Assembly: GCA_035582835.1 (NCBI GenBank)
Contig: JAYKAV010000955.1
Coordinates: 683,696 to 747,695, forward strand
Length of the DNA stretch: 64,000 nucleotides
Direction: 5' to 3'
Source of the DNA: Phoebastria nigripes
Taxonomy: Eukaryota > Chordata > Aves > Procellariiformes > Diomedeidae
The notes beneath the pieces were generated by a model. That model saw only the letters and a list, made by a program, of their open reading frames with translations. It made no database searches and was not told the DNA's origin. Positions 24,691 through 38,800 of the stretch are shown here, one piece after another (positions within the stretch are counted from its first letter, which is position 1; each line of letters opens with the position of its first letter). The position numbers were made by a program, and so were the translations under genes.

Positions 24691-27600
24691 CATCCCCAGC
24701 AGGGAAAGGAGCAGGGAGAATTAGCTCAAGAAGAAATGGCATAAGAGATTACATTGAGGGTTCGTTGTTGCAGATGATAAATCAGTAATCTGTCTGTGAC
24801 CAGAAAAAGGATTTAAAATCTGGTCACCACAACAAAACAGGATTTAACAATGGGAGAGCGAACATCAGTGATACAGTTATTCTGAGCGAGTGGGCTACCT
24901 CCCAATAGGCTGCTTATTCTATAATGACCTATTAAAGCAATATTTGCATCCTCCCTTGAGGATCCTTCACTTGCTTCTTTACTGAGCCAGTCTACTGGGT
25001 GAGAGGTGTATGGGAGCCAGAGATATATGGAAGCCAGTATGACAATACTTGTGCTTCTATATTAAGATTCATTCACACGTTTAACAACATTATTCCGACC
25101 ACTGTTATAGTTTTGACTGATATATGTCTTATGTTCTGTTTTCTGAAGATAATATCCATGTTAACTCTCAGGGAAACACAAAACAGAAAGAACTTCACCA
25201 ACCTGGTTTGTACGTTTTCACTGACCTCATGTATGCAATATACTTTGTCTATACAGATAGTTTATTTAGGAGGACTTAAAGAGAAAATTGCAAATCAGAG
25301 CATTGCATTATATTTTTATTCCTGTCTGTGAACCCTTTTTAGCTATTAAGATTTATATTTGCCTTTAGTCAGAAATACCGTGTCTCACATCTTTTGCCAG
25401 TCATGTTATGGCTTACAGAAGTTGCCACAGTAAAGGGATACTTTGCATTTCCAGGTTGTGTTTCACTAGCAAATGCCTCAAACGTGGTATTCACACGATT
25501 CCCATGCTCTCTATTGCAGGGGAGGAAGGACACAATAACACCAAAGTGGAAAGCCCAAGGATAAGAAGGATCTGCTTTTACCCCAAATTTCTCACAGCAT
25601 CAAGCACTTCTTTGTAATGCTGCAAGCATCAGGGTATCCAGGAAGATTCATTTAACAAAACCACCTTTTGAAATATACACAACACAGAGACAGAAAAAGC
25701 TTTCAGGTCCAAACCTGAATGTAACAAAATTTACAGAGAAAAAAAGAAAACACAATGTGGAGGAGACTGACTTCTCAAGCCCCAAGGGACCAATGCTCTC
25801 CTAACAGAATTAGGTAAATACAGTTGCCCAAATGTTAGCCTAAACTGCAGCCCTCAGAAGGATCAGACCAGTGGCAGGCTGCAGAACTAGCTTCTGCACT
25901 TTTGATTTATTTTTAGTACAAGGAAAAGGATTTTAATATTGCTCTTTCTTGCCTAATGAATGATCAAAGTTTTCCACATCTTCGGATGGAAACATGCTGG
26001 GCCCAATTTTTTTTCCTAGTCTATGCCCACACGATGTATTCCCAGTGGAGTAACATTACTTGAGGCTCAGAGGAAGAATAAATTAGTAAGAGGCAGCTGT
26101 ATGAAATATACATCCACATATATAGCTGTGAGGTTCTGGCCTCATACTCGGAGCTCCTTTTTACAGGCTAATCCACAGCCTAGTACTCTTCTGGCTTCCT
26201 ACTGTGAACTAGTTTACCCCTTTTTAGTCACTCCATTACATATCTGGTGCATAATATTAACCATATTCCCAGCAAATGAGAAGAATTACAAANACTAGTG
26301 ATGACGGAGAAATAATCAAGAAGGAGAAGGAAGTTTCTAATGGGAAAATGGAGCCTCCTGCCGAGAATTCTGCTTAAAATCTCATCTTTTACTAACGGAT
26401 AGGGCCACTGGTGTTGGAGATGTTGTTGTTTTGCACCTGATTTAAAAAGCGTTCAAGGAATACTTAAATCAGACATGGAATTTGAAGTGCTTATTGTGCT
26501 TTTTTCTGAAGCGATGTTTTAAAAAGAGTATTTTAGAGACCCTGGAAACTCGGCGCCAACGCCAGCAATGCCCCAGCTGTGTGGGAAAGGGCTGGGGCAG
26601 TGCAGTTTTGTATCATTAGGTGGCCTAGATACTCACCCAGGTATATCCACCTCTGCCTGAAGGAGAAATTGTGATAATTGCCTGGATCCTTACTCCTCAG
26701 AGACCAGTGCTGCTGGAAAAGGAGGAGGAGACGAGGAGGATTCACTCACCCGACCAGTGAAGGGCTCTCTATGAAACCTGCAGTGGGGCGGGTATGGATT
26801 TGCAAGAAGATTTCTGAAATGAAGAGTGTAACAAAGTCCAGGCTGGGTTTCCCAGGCTCCTCTGAAGGATTAAGTGCACGTTGCAGTGGATTTTCTTGCG
26901 CCTGAAGCTGTGACTGCAGAGTGACAGTATTCACACAGGACCCCTGGGGACCCTTGAATCCATTCCTGACAAAAAGTAGGCTGCATGTACGTCTTGCTGC
27001 ATTGTAGGAGTTAGCTGCTCCTCTGCCGTGAAAGTATCCTCCTCAAAGTTATTTTTGTATAGCTGCTCTTTCTCTCAGTATGCGCAAAGCCTCAAGTTTT
27101 AATTGCCTTCTGATGTTTGAGCGTTTAGGATTCATGTTTTTATGATCCTCTTCACAGCTATTTAATTCTTACAAATTCATATAAACGAAAGTTGATTTTT
27201 TCCACCTAATAAAGTCCCTGCATTTAAGTAAGGACATTGCTATCAAAGAACTAACTATTTATTTCAAATGTTTTCCTGAATTATTATTTAAGGGTGTAGG
27301 AGGAGGGGGAGAGGGAAGAAACGTGTTTCTCTCTGATTCAACCATAGAGGTGCAAACCATGAGTGAAGCCACTCCTCCAGCTCCCTTCCTAGCAAACAAT
27401 GGTTCTTAGATGCAGCTTAAGATCACTTTTTCATCTTATTGTTGACTTCCTCAGCATTAACTTTGAGGAAGAGAAGTAATGCCGGCTTAGTGGGAGATAG
27501 CAGCAATATCTACAGGAAGCTTTCTTAAGCCTTTCTGAAAGCAACATATCAAAGGGTAAAAAAGCTAAGCTACAGAGGACGCTTATTGTGCCAGGACAAT

Positions 27601-27779
27601 AGCACAGATACCCTCACTGGAGCTGGTTAAGATTTTTTTTTCATGAAGCCTTTTATATTGCTGTCAGAACATGCCAGCCCATTGAAACTTTTCATGGCAA
27701 CGTACTGATGTACCTTTCCTCAGTAAGAGCTTCTTTAATTCATAACGGACACCTGGTCAAACAAAGAGAAGATAACCCT

Positions 27780-27806
27780 CCATGATGCACCAATGTTGCA
27801 TCATGG
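27780..27806. repeat. Perfect 10-bp inverted repeat
   Basis: CCATGATGCA (27780-27789) and TGCATCATGG (27797-27806) are exact complements around a 7-base loop. The structure could form a hairpin or be a dimeric protein site. It is in non-coding DNA with no recognised gene nearby, so no function is assigned. Confidence 0.75.
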
Positions 27807-28904
27807 GATCTCCAAGCTACAGTTAGTCTTCCTAGATTTTTTAATTAAACTTGAAAAGAACCACATAAGCAAGCAATGACACTCTCCATGGAAGAGGGTT
27901 TTTATTTTTCCAGCTCTCCTTAGTTGTCCCCTAATAGCAACACACTGTGTGTCGGCTCAAAGAACATATGTCTCAGAAAAGCTCTGCCAGGAGGAAGGAA
28001 GTTGGATTGCTGTTGCTAGAGGGGCAGAGCTGGGGTTTCCAAGGTATTTTAGCTATGCATTTCCTTACTTTCAAAAATGATTATATTTCTTTTAGATGTA
28101 AAATTGAGGCTGAATTCATCAGTTGCTGCAGGTTGTCTTGTAACTTAAACATTTTAGTTCTCTTCAGGCTGCGGCCATATATATGATGAACCTTAACTGT
28201 GTTCAATAAGATCTTAAGAACATAGTATATTGCCAGCATCAGTCAAGACTACAGCTGCAATAGCATAGTAATCTATGACACTCATGTACAGAAGGTAGAA
28301 GCTTTTTGTACATTGGAAACCTATGAATGGGACTGTTAACACCACCAGAGCATTCCTCTACTCTGGGAAAAACACTGCCAGATAGTAAACCCCAATAAAC
28401 TGAGGCAGAAGAAGACTTGGATTAGCATCTCATGTCAGAGTAGGCTGGAGTAGCTTGGCTTCTTTTTATATAAAAGGTTTTCTAGAACAAGGCTGATGTT
28501 TCAGAGCTTCTTGATGTTTCACAGTCTCTTGTCTAAAGGTCTGCTTACAAAAAGCAGCAGTTCACTCCATAGTGACTCACTTTAGTAGATATAACACAGA
28601 AAACCTCCCCAGCGGCACTTCATTCTGAGTCACATTTCTCCGAAGTAGCATCTATTCAATGTACATGGACTGACTGTCACCTTACTTGATCAATTAAAAT
28701 CTGGAGCATTGCATAAACATTACTGGAGGAAAGGTATAGCCTAATGGATTTGCAGCTACAATGGTGATGGAATATATCTGCATAACAATAAAGTTAACAC
28801 ACAGTACTAGTCTCCTGCTTTTAGAGCTCGTTTGTATTTTTAAAATAACTGCTTTTATATGTCAGGGTCTCTAGACAGCACCTAGGAGATAAATCAGGGA
28901 CAGT

Positions 28905-29045
28905 TGGATATAGTTGTGTATGTGTGCCTATGTGTGTATTTAAATGCATTTTATATATATACACATACACACCCCCACAGACATGTATACATACATATAT
29001 GTATATACATAGACATTTTATATATACATACACATACACAAACTA
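28905..29045. repeat. TG/CA and TA alternating repeat region
   Basis: The stretch has interrupted (TG)n, (TA)n and (CA)n segments with embedded symmetric pieces such as acatacatatatgtatat. It is alternating purine-pyrimidine DNA, simple-sequence in origin. Similar short tracts occur at 23143-23185. Confidence 0.8.
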
Positions 29046-29691
29046 TTTTCATACATAAATTACTTTGGTTGGCTATTCATGAAAGCATGGTACAAGAGAG
29101 AGCTCGAAGACTCATAGCAGAGAGTCATGGTACGCTGCTGGCTGCGTCCCATCGGTGCTCCCAGAGGGATTCTGGCTGAAGTTAAAGCAGCCTTCGTAGG
29201 GCAAGAGAGCATGTCGTAGAGAAGAGTCCAGGGCAGCCGGCAGACAGGTGGTTCAGGAAGTGCAGGCACAGGGGCAGAGTTAAGAATAAAGACTTCACTC
29301 ACATAGTGACAGCAAACTAATTGAATTGGTGCAAACTTCAGACTCCCCCAACCTTCTACTNAGTGTTTCAAGCTTATTCAAGATAAGAAGATTAAAATGG
29401 ATAATTATAGTCATGGAATATTAGGGGGGGGAAATTACAGTATAGCCATAGAAGTTAAATGAAAGCTTAACAACTATAGTTATTGACAAACCTGATGATA
29501 GACACAAGTTTTGTTACTCATAATTAGGTAGCAATCCTGCTTAACAGTATTCTGGGAAGGAAATGTGGCTTTCTCATTAAAGCAACAGTAGTGGCTCTTA
29601 CCCAAGTTATACTTTAGACATGTACAAGGTCAGCATTGATGTTTGAACTAGTAACCGTAACTTCCTTCATGTTCAAGAGAGAGAAATTAGT

Positions 29692-29886
29692 ATAGAATCA
29701 TAGAATCGTAGAATCGTTTAGGTTGGAAAAGACCCTTAAGATCATCGAGTCCAACCGTTAACCTAACAGTACCAAGTCCACCACTAAACCATGTCCCTAA
29801 GCACCACATCTACACATCTTTTAAATACCTCCAGGTTGATGACTCAACCACTTCCCTGGGCAGCCTGTTCCAATGCTTGAAAAGAC
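29692..29886 (-). mobile_element. CR1 LINE 3' fragment
   Basis: The left edge shows the repeated atagaatcatagaatcgtag pattern, the complement of the CR1 3' terminal octamer repeats. Next comes the typical 3' UTR text (ggttggaaaagacccttaag, then agtccaacc, then cagcctgttccaatgcttga). The element is in minus orientation and 5'-truncated after about 195 bp, the usual form of avian CR1. It is the best preserved CR1 in the window. Confidence 0.95.
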
Positions 29887-32800
29887 ATTTTGGGGTGTGT
29901 TTCACTTGATCTCTTAGATGTGGAATTTAGCAGGAGACTAATTGTGTCCCAGACTCCATCAACAATATTGTTTCGATCTCTGTTTGTAAAGGGGACCTAA
30001 GGAGACTCACAGATAGAGATGTTGGCTCTTACTCAGATGGATACTATTTTGGGTAGTCTTTGCAAAGCAAGTTGCTGATACTTCCCAGGTTTCCTCAGTT
30101 CCCTCCCTCATCCCTCCCACACACCTTTCATGGTGGAGTTCTCTCTCTTGGTGCTTTTTTTTCCCCAACCCCTACAGCACCAAGGAATTGTGGCTCCACT
30201 CAGTTCCCAGTATGGGATTTGGCTGGAATGTGGTGTGAAGGGCAGTCATCTTGGTGAACCATTGTGATCTGTACAGCAGGTTTGACAGCAGGCTCTGGTG
30301 CTCACAGGGACTATTTCACCTGCCTTCACCTGGACTCAGCCCTTTCACCAGGATGTGATGCCAACGGCCCAGTGCTAGATCTCCAAAAGACATTAGAGGA
30401 GCCTGGGCAGTTGCTGCTGAGTACTGTGGCGAAAAACATGCCCCAAGGCTGTGGACTCGTGTTGCCATTTGGAAATGCTGTGCCATTACTGTGCTCCTGG
30501 ATGAGGGAACACAGGAGTACTGTCCTTGCATGTTTAAACAGGGTTAAATAAAGGGTTTAACTAACAAAGCATTTGGAAGGAGGTCACATCTCACTTGCAC
30601 TTGGGTGCTGGTACCTGTTTCTTGGGTTAATGAGGCCATCAAGGCGGATATGGAGTCATGGTGCTCAACCATGGTGCATTATTGATGCATATAGTTTACA
30701 ACATTGATGGTTGCTATGGACTGCAGAGTTATAATACAGTGCAAAATACAACATGCATGCACAGAGAAATGTATGGATATTCATTTCTCAAAGAAAGGGT
30801 ATGATATTTAGCTGAGTGGTGTAAAAGATTGGCTTCAACAGCAGGCAGGCCAGCTATGTATCTTGGGAGGTGTGATCGCGCTGCATATATCACACCTGTG
30901 CTATGGTATATAACAGTTTTTGAGGAAGAGAAAGAACTTAAATGGCTAAGTAGATGTGCTGATTTAGCTCAGTGATAAGTGACATTTTGGGGGCAGAAAG
31001 AAGGGGTGGGTAGATTTCTGAGTGGGCTGGAGTGAGCTGTACCATTTGCACCCTCACCATTGATACAGCGAATCACAGCCGCTCCCCGTAACCATACAGT
31101 AATTGTCCAGCTCTCTGCACTTGCTTGTGTATGGAGCATCTTTTAAGCCTCACTTCATATTAAGCATGACCTGCCACAACATTAGCATTATGATCCATAC
31201 ACTTCATGGATATCCATTTTCACTGTCATACAGATTTTCAAACTTGGCAAATTATGGACCCCAAATTCATCATATCCACATTTAATAGTTTCCAGTGCTG
31301 GAATAATTCTGTACTACCTAGCACTTCATACCTGTGATTAATAGCCTTAATATTCACCTCACTATACACATATATTTTACCTGATACTGATACTATACTG
31401 CCACCCTTAATTTCAGTAATTTAAGGTATTCTTTCAATGTTTAAAAACTGTATCAGTTTCAAGGGAAATTGCAATCCATATATTATTTAAGCCATTTTAG
31501 GCTTCCAGTCACTTAATATGACATCATTTCAATTACACCCTTGCTCAATATATAGAGCACTTACTCATAAAACAGAATGAGTTAGTCAGATGTACAGAGT
31601 TTTCAAGGTCACTATATTGTTAATAAAACTTGTTAACTGACACAGACATTAGTCATAAAGCTGAGTAAATGTAATGATTAAGCCATTCAGTTCCTCACCA
31701 TTCTGTTACATCCTGCCTTCTAAAGAGAGAATTTTTATTCTGGGGCCTGATTTAAACCTACTTAAGTCAGTGGAAAAACTCCCTGTGGCTTCCCTGGGCT
31801 TCGTATCAGACTGCCACTAAATAACAGAACCACACTCACGAAAGGAGCAGACAACAGGTTGATAACTCAGCCAGCCTCCTACATATCAGCTCCTGGCACG
31901 GTTCGTAGCTGTAACGTTCATCTCAGCAAAACAGATGGAGCTTGACCAAGCTCTAGGTGGAACTGTAATTACATTTCAGTCCTTCAGACATCCCTTACTG
32001 CAGAAAGCGCAGAATTTCCCTGCTACAGAAAGCATGGAATAATTATTGTTTGGACTTGACAGGGGTTTGTTGATCCCCCAATGGCGGGCTGTTATTCATT
32101 TGCTGGGTGCAAGGGACCAAATGAAAGTACACATGCAACATGCAACCATACAAAGTGTGCAATAAACAGAGTGATCGATAACCAAATGGAGACACTTCAA
32201 TTTAATGAAATCCCCACTCAGCTCCTGGAGAGATCAAAACAGATCAGCTCCCTTTTGGTGATAAGGAGTACATTATTTCTGTATACATTACCACTCTATA
32301 CTGAATACTAATGAGAATACTATGTATTCTGTTTAAAAGTGAAGGATTTTGTCTGGCCTGTGTCAGCTCTGCCTTACTCAGACAGTCACCCATGCTGTAA
32401 GATTAGGCATTTGAATGATCCTTGCCAGATGAAAAGTTGGAAGGCTGGAAAGAAGACTAAGGCATTGTCGGTGCCAATATGTACAATATAGGATGAATCA
32501 CGTCCTATGTGGGATCCCACATCTCACCTAGTATGAGACATCTTAGACACTTCTAAATCTCAGCTAGTCATCCTAATCTCCCTTGGAAAATGGAAAGATG
32601 GCAACTTTAGGGTGCCATTTAAATGACCTCCTGTAAGCATTGTCTTTAGTATGAAATGAATTACGGCATAGACTCCAGTGAGTATACTGAATAAATCTCC
32701 ATTGACCATACAAGGGTCCTAAGAAGACTCACTTATATGTAGGTTTCCACATGGTGAGATTCATTCAAGACAGTCCCACCCAAAGCATCTGCTGCTGGGT

Positions 32801-35800
32801 ACCACAAGGCAGCAGAAAGACCAAGTTGCCAGTACACATTGCCACCAAAATGGGCAGAATCCCTCCCTGGCAATACCGGACCACTGCAATGCACCCCTTA
32901 GGAAGCAGAGTCTGCCACAGAGACTAAGGGGGCATGGAAATCCTCCATGAGGAGACTGTCCACTGCAGTCCCATGTAGAAGCAAGGGCCTGCATACAAGA
33001 GAAAATGTCCAGTTAAATGGACAACTTGCTAAACAAAAACATACTTACACGGTGTGTATATAAGGTGTATACAGACTCCAGAGAGTGAGGGATTAAATAT
33101 ACTGGAAAGTAGTGGGGGACAGGTAGCACCTCAGCCAGAAAGCTGATCTGGTTAGGATCAGCAGGACAGCGGAGTCTTTATCATTAGAGGGAGCTGGAAA
33201 AAAGAGTGTATGAACAGTATCATCAGAGTATCACACAGGAGAGGGACAACAGCAGCAAGGTGAAAGGACGCCTCCTCCTCCTGGTAAGAATAATAATAAG
33301 GGAGCATTTAATTCAAAATCCAAGGCACTTGAAAGATGTATCCAGAAGGTACAACAGAACGGCAGCAAAACTGTGTCTTTTAGTGCGATTCATTTATTAG
33401 CACTACAGCCCCTGCTACAGCCAGCTGCCCACTGAAACAGCTTTTTCTAAACAAAGCAAATCCTAATCCAGCATGGCCTAAGAAAGGAAAAACAAGGTTT
33501 TGGGAGATGGACCAGAAAGAAGCAGCAGCCCGTGCACATGGTTAGATTACTATTGGCAAAGCAGCTATAAAATGCAGCTATAAAATTCTCTTAAGAATTT
33601 GCAGTTTATGTAAACAAGAATGGAGTCTTCCAACGTTATTGTAGAGTATGTGGTTCATGAAACAGTATGGATACACGCAGACTTTAGTTTAGTCAACAGA
33701 ATTATTTTCATCTCTTGAAATTATTTTGATATCTTTTATTTTTTGCCTGAAAATACTCTTAACAAATCTTGAACAGTACCTTAATAGAGAAATACAGCTG
33801 GAAAAGTGGTGAATAACATTTTTTATTGTCAGTGATGTGTTCATTATACTCATGTGATAGTCATCNCTCTTCCTCTTTTGCTTTTGTCTTTGTCTTCCCA
33901 TAATCCTAGGCTGTAAGGACTGAAAAAAAAAATCAGCACTTATTTATGTATATGCTTTTTTGTACAGTGCCTAGGACAACCTAAATTGATGCAATGATAC
34001 TGCCACTCCTGCCTTGTGCTGCTCAGAATCCAGAAAGGCTGGGGGGGATGAGGCAGAGGGGGTGCTTGAGCCCGGTGGGCAGCAGTGTCTGGAGCAAAAT
34101 GCATGTGTCAGTGGGGAGAAGAGAATTCAGAGCAGAAGTCAAGGTGAGGGGTGATGAATGTTTGGGAGCTGAGGATACAGTGGGTGGTCTGTGCTAACTG
34201 AAATGATTTTGAAGCTGCGAAAATAGGAAAAACAGTAGGGTTTAGCAAAGGCACAAGCACAGGCCTCGTGGAAAAGGCAGAGGAAAACTGTAGCACAATG
34301 TTTCCATGTCCGAGACAAAGATGGAGAAGCTAAGAATCAAAGACAAGGAAACATGTGGGACAGACAGGGTAAATAGGATTTTTGAAAACACCGAAATGCT
34401 TAGTGCTTCTAAGTCTCTCTTGTTTTCAGCGTCCTACTCAGAAGCAACAGATAGAGCTGAAAAATCCCACTAAAGGAGAAGAGCTCTAATCAGGCTGAGC
34501 AAGAGCTGGACATCAGGCATGCAAAAGAGCTTATAAAGAAATCCGCAGCCATGGGTTATAGACATAAAGCTGCAAGTCTAGGAAACATCTGTGCATCTGA
34601 GCCTATGTTAGTAAATGAGCTCGTTTTGATCACTCTTTGTAAGAGAAGAGGGGCGGAGAAAATGCAGTCCTTGGGGGAGATCAGTAGAGAACACTAGAAG
34701 GGAGGATCAGGAAAGGTACTTAAAGCTTTCTTCAAGATCCAGGTTTACTTTGCATGAAGGTTGTGACAGTGACATTAAATACAAATAAACTGGATGCTCA
34801 CAACAGATTTGTTCTCCACATTGTGCCACAACTTACCTTTCTTCTGAGCAGAGTCAGCTCTGTTTACAGAGCCCAGCTATTTTAGTTAAGGATGTAAAGA
34901 GGAACAGACTTTGATGTTATTTCTTTGAATTTACCTGGCTCCATGGAATTGAACAGAGATGAAGAGCTGCTGAAATTAAACAGACGTACAAAATTGTACC
35001 AGAGACGCAAATACCCAAGACTGTCCCTGTGACATTTGGATAGTATTTGGAGAAGAAAGGAGGATTTTTAATTTGCTCTTCATGTGTACACAGGAATGCC
35101 GCGACAGCACCAGCAAGCTGTGCAGGTAGGCAAGGGAAGTTCTGGAGAACTGATGCCAGCGCTAAAAACCAGCAAGTATTCATTTCCTACATCTGAACAG
35201 CTCAGGAGACTGTAAGAACTTAATGTAGGAAAAGGTCAGGCCATTTCAACTTTGAGTTTGTCTGGGTTTTATCTGTTTTGCTAAGAAAAACTGCGAATTA
35301 CAAAAGAGCCAAGAGAAAATTTCACATCATAGTATAAAATTGCTTACATTAACCAAGCTTCCATAACTTGCAAGTTGATGATCACCTACTTTGTGAATCA
35401 ATATGCATTTTACTGCCATTCAACACTATATAATCCATTGTCACATAAAAGGTGAGGAGCAGTAACATGCTTGTGCTTCTTAGTGCTATCAGGAGTATCT
35501 GAAGACTGTAAGATTTTGACTGGATCCTTCTTCCTACCATCTTTTGGAAGTAGTCAGGTCATCCCCAAACAATGATGAAAAATTAAGGCACAAGGGAGCT
35601 TGGGAGCCAGGCCAGTACCTATGTAAAAAATCTGCCCCTAAATGATTTGCCAAATATTACACTGGAAGTTTACAGCTAGGCAGAAAAGTGAATGAGTGTG
35701 GCTTTGTCCTAGCTATCTCTGGTTTGGGACAGGGGGGAGGTATTTTACCAAGACAGCTCTAGTCTGTATGGTAGCATGGGATTTAAAAATGAAGTGGGAT

Positions 35801-38800
35801 GTTTTGAGAAGATGAGGACAATAGTGCTGCCATCTGCCCAGGACTTGAGCTCGAGAAAGTAACTCCGGGGGATCAAAGGCAGCTGAACAGCCAGGAGAAA
35901 AAGCTGAAAAGAGCTTTAGTTTGCAGCACAATGCTTCTGGCCCCTGGCTGAAAAGACAGCAAAACTAAGCATAAGCCACTGCGACATTTCCAATGAAAAG
36001 GCAAACCTTTTGTACTACCTGCAGGGTGGCAAAGGGCAGTAAGCACCTGGTGGGACCACCAGCTGGAAAGCAGGGATGTGAACGGGCAGTGGCAGCTCTT
36101 GGGATGATGAATGCTTTTTTGTTCCTTAGGGGTTTTGTATCAGGNGGATTGCTGACAGCAGGTTTCTGTTTCCCTGGTAGGAATGCGAACCAGATCCTGA
36201 CTTAACACGGGCCAGCTCATTCGGTGGCCTAGTTAAAATGAGCTTGTGGTCTCTCCATCCCGGTCTTGGTGAAAAGGCGTCTATGCTGTCAAACATGTTC
36301 TCTCTCCTGTTTGGCTCTAACAACTCATTCCTGGTAGTCCAAAATGCATTAATTCTGGATATACTCAATGTGTGGTCCTGTGTGCTGTTCAAAACAGTTT
36401 CCCACGCCAAGAGTCCAGCTGGCTTAGCATCAGCCCGTTTCTCCAAGCGGTTGTATGAGAGTATGGACTCTTTTGCTGACTTGGCAGATTTGCTATTGCT
36501 ATTTGTAAAGATTCATCGCACCATCAAGAACAATAATCTAGTCTTTCAGACTGGAGTTTGCAAAGAAGTCATTGAATTCAAAGAGGACTGGAGACTAAAA
36601 TCTTTTTCCGGTGGCTTCAAAAATCAGTAATTTCTATGCTAAGAATTAACCAACTAATAGTTTGCCTTTTATTCAGTAACTTGATACCTCCTGTCCTCTA
36701 AGTCTTCTTTTGGGTCTTATTAAGTTACACTAGAAAATGTGTTTCCCATGCGAGGAGACAAGAAACAAGCAGAGGAAAGTAGGAACTGCACGAATAGCCC
36801 CTAAAAGCTGCATTGTTTGTTTTGTGTAAACGTATTTCCTTTTATAACCTACCTGTTTGATACTCTAAACATGCACACACTTTCAAAGTAACAATATCCA
36901 AATAATTTACTTCCACAGAAAGGCAATTTACTGTGAGGTAAAAGCAGGAACAGCATAAAATGGTGCCTTAATATAAACACAATCATACGCAGGCACGGAC
37001 CTTTAATATACGCAGACGTGGTTTCTGTACCTTCTGTTGAAATCCATCCCCACTGGGTCAAATGCACCCCTAGTAAAAACTGAGTTTGGGGCAAGAACTA
37101 CAGATACATACTTGTTTCAGCTGAAATCACAAGTAATTTAAATAGACAGAAGGTACAGGGCAGTATTTGATCAATCAGAAATGCAGTAAAGTTTTCTCTA
37201 AGCTCCTTGATATTAAAAATAATCAGTTCTGAATGGGAAAGTAATAAACAAAATCCTCATTGTTTTGTTTTGTTTTCTTCCCCAGAAATGCCAGGGTTTT
37301 CACATATTCACTATCATGTGTTTAACAAAGAAAAAGAATATGCAGTTTTATCTCATTGATTTTCTATTATTATCTGCTAGTCCATTATATTGAATTACAA
37401 TGTTGTTCCCAAGGAATTAAGAATAATATCTAAATTTACAAGGTAATGCATAAAACACCAAAGCAAGTGGCTTAGCAAGTAGTTTAGCTTGTGTGTAAAA
37501 ATGCTTGTCATTCATACACCAACGAGATGGCAAATCCAAAAAAACCCCAAACCCTACCTGGGCACTGGATTTTCTTCATATTATGATTTTGCAATTCCAG
37601 TTGTAATGTAGACAACAAACAGTTGAATGGAAAGGTCATGCAGTGCACAATTGCAATCTACAATTAATCACAAATCCTGGAAGCAAAAATACATTTAAAT
37701 ACCACTTAGAAAGTAACAAATGTAGCATTTTGCTAGCAGTTTTTACATATTGCAATTTTGTTGGTCATTAAAACAGTATATATAATTAAAGTAATCGAAT
37801 AAAAATGGTCAAAGTTATATTTTAAAATATTTAACTATTTCTGAAGAAAAATTCCATAAATTGTGAACCTATTGTCTTCTGACTTCAAACACAAAGAAAT
37901 TTGTGAGGATAATGCTGGCCTTGCAATGGAGCAGCTGAGATACAAATCAAAGTTTTGTAGCAAGTTCCTGTAAAACAATTGGAAAAAAAAATCATGGAGA
38001 TAACAAAACTGCTGTCAACAAAGGGAAACTGATATATTATAAAAGCCTTCAAATGAGTAGAAACATAACTATTAAAATACACTGCCTACAGAGGAGCACT
38101 AGCCAATTTTGCTAGCTTACACAAATCATGTGCATGTGCCAAGTACCTCATAAAATGTGATGTGGGAACAGAGTTGGACAGGTGACTTCTCCAGTGCTGC
38201 TGTGATTTTCCCTTGGTGAAGTCTCCAAGATGACTGCTTGGAACCACATGGTTCTTACCACCCTGCAGCTTCAAAAAAATCTTCATGGAACAAAGACATC
38301 GTTATATGATACTATTTTTAGCACTGAAGTATGTCAAATCAACCTGTTTCTCATCTGTAGTACTGCAGCCAGTCTAAACTCCCTGTCAACAAAATCTGTC
38401 AAGCAGTACAGCTAATAGCGTTCAACTCCAAACAGATACAGGCAGCCTCCAAAAGACTTACTCTGTCCGCTCCGGCATCCCTGCATGCCCACAACACACC
38501 AACCCAGCTCATTGCCACTGCTCTTGCCAACTTCTGTGCAGCAGCAGAGGAAAAGGTACGACAGAAAGCTACCATTATGGGTGTTTGCCAAGCAGACCAA
38601 CCGAACACAGGTTTTTAAGTTTATTCCATGATTCCCTGTCATGAAGTAAGGGCACAGCAGGCCAACAGCAAGCAGGAAAACAAGAGGTCACACACGTGGG
38701 CATGACAGCCCATGCCATGGTGGGACTGGAGAGGCATCTGCATTTGCTCTGCCTCAGAACATCTCTCCAACAGCCAAGAAGCAAACACGCCGGCAAGCCC

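Larger units (their letters stand above)
24691..29691. other. Intergenic DNA, no gene recognised
   Basis: AT-rich unique sequence with the hairpin at 27780 and the TG/CA tract at 28905 (both listed separately). No supported exon or RNA gene. Confidence 0.55.

Noticed and set aside
33950..33990. Possible further MIR-like SINE end (gtacagtgcctagg...)
   Set aside because: Only one short phrase matches; not enough to support a call.
36238..36630. 130-codon plus-strand frame
   Set aside because: No domain, no splice partners, no similarity; length is within chance for this amount of DNA.
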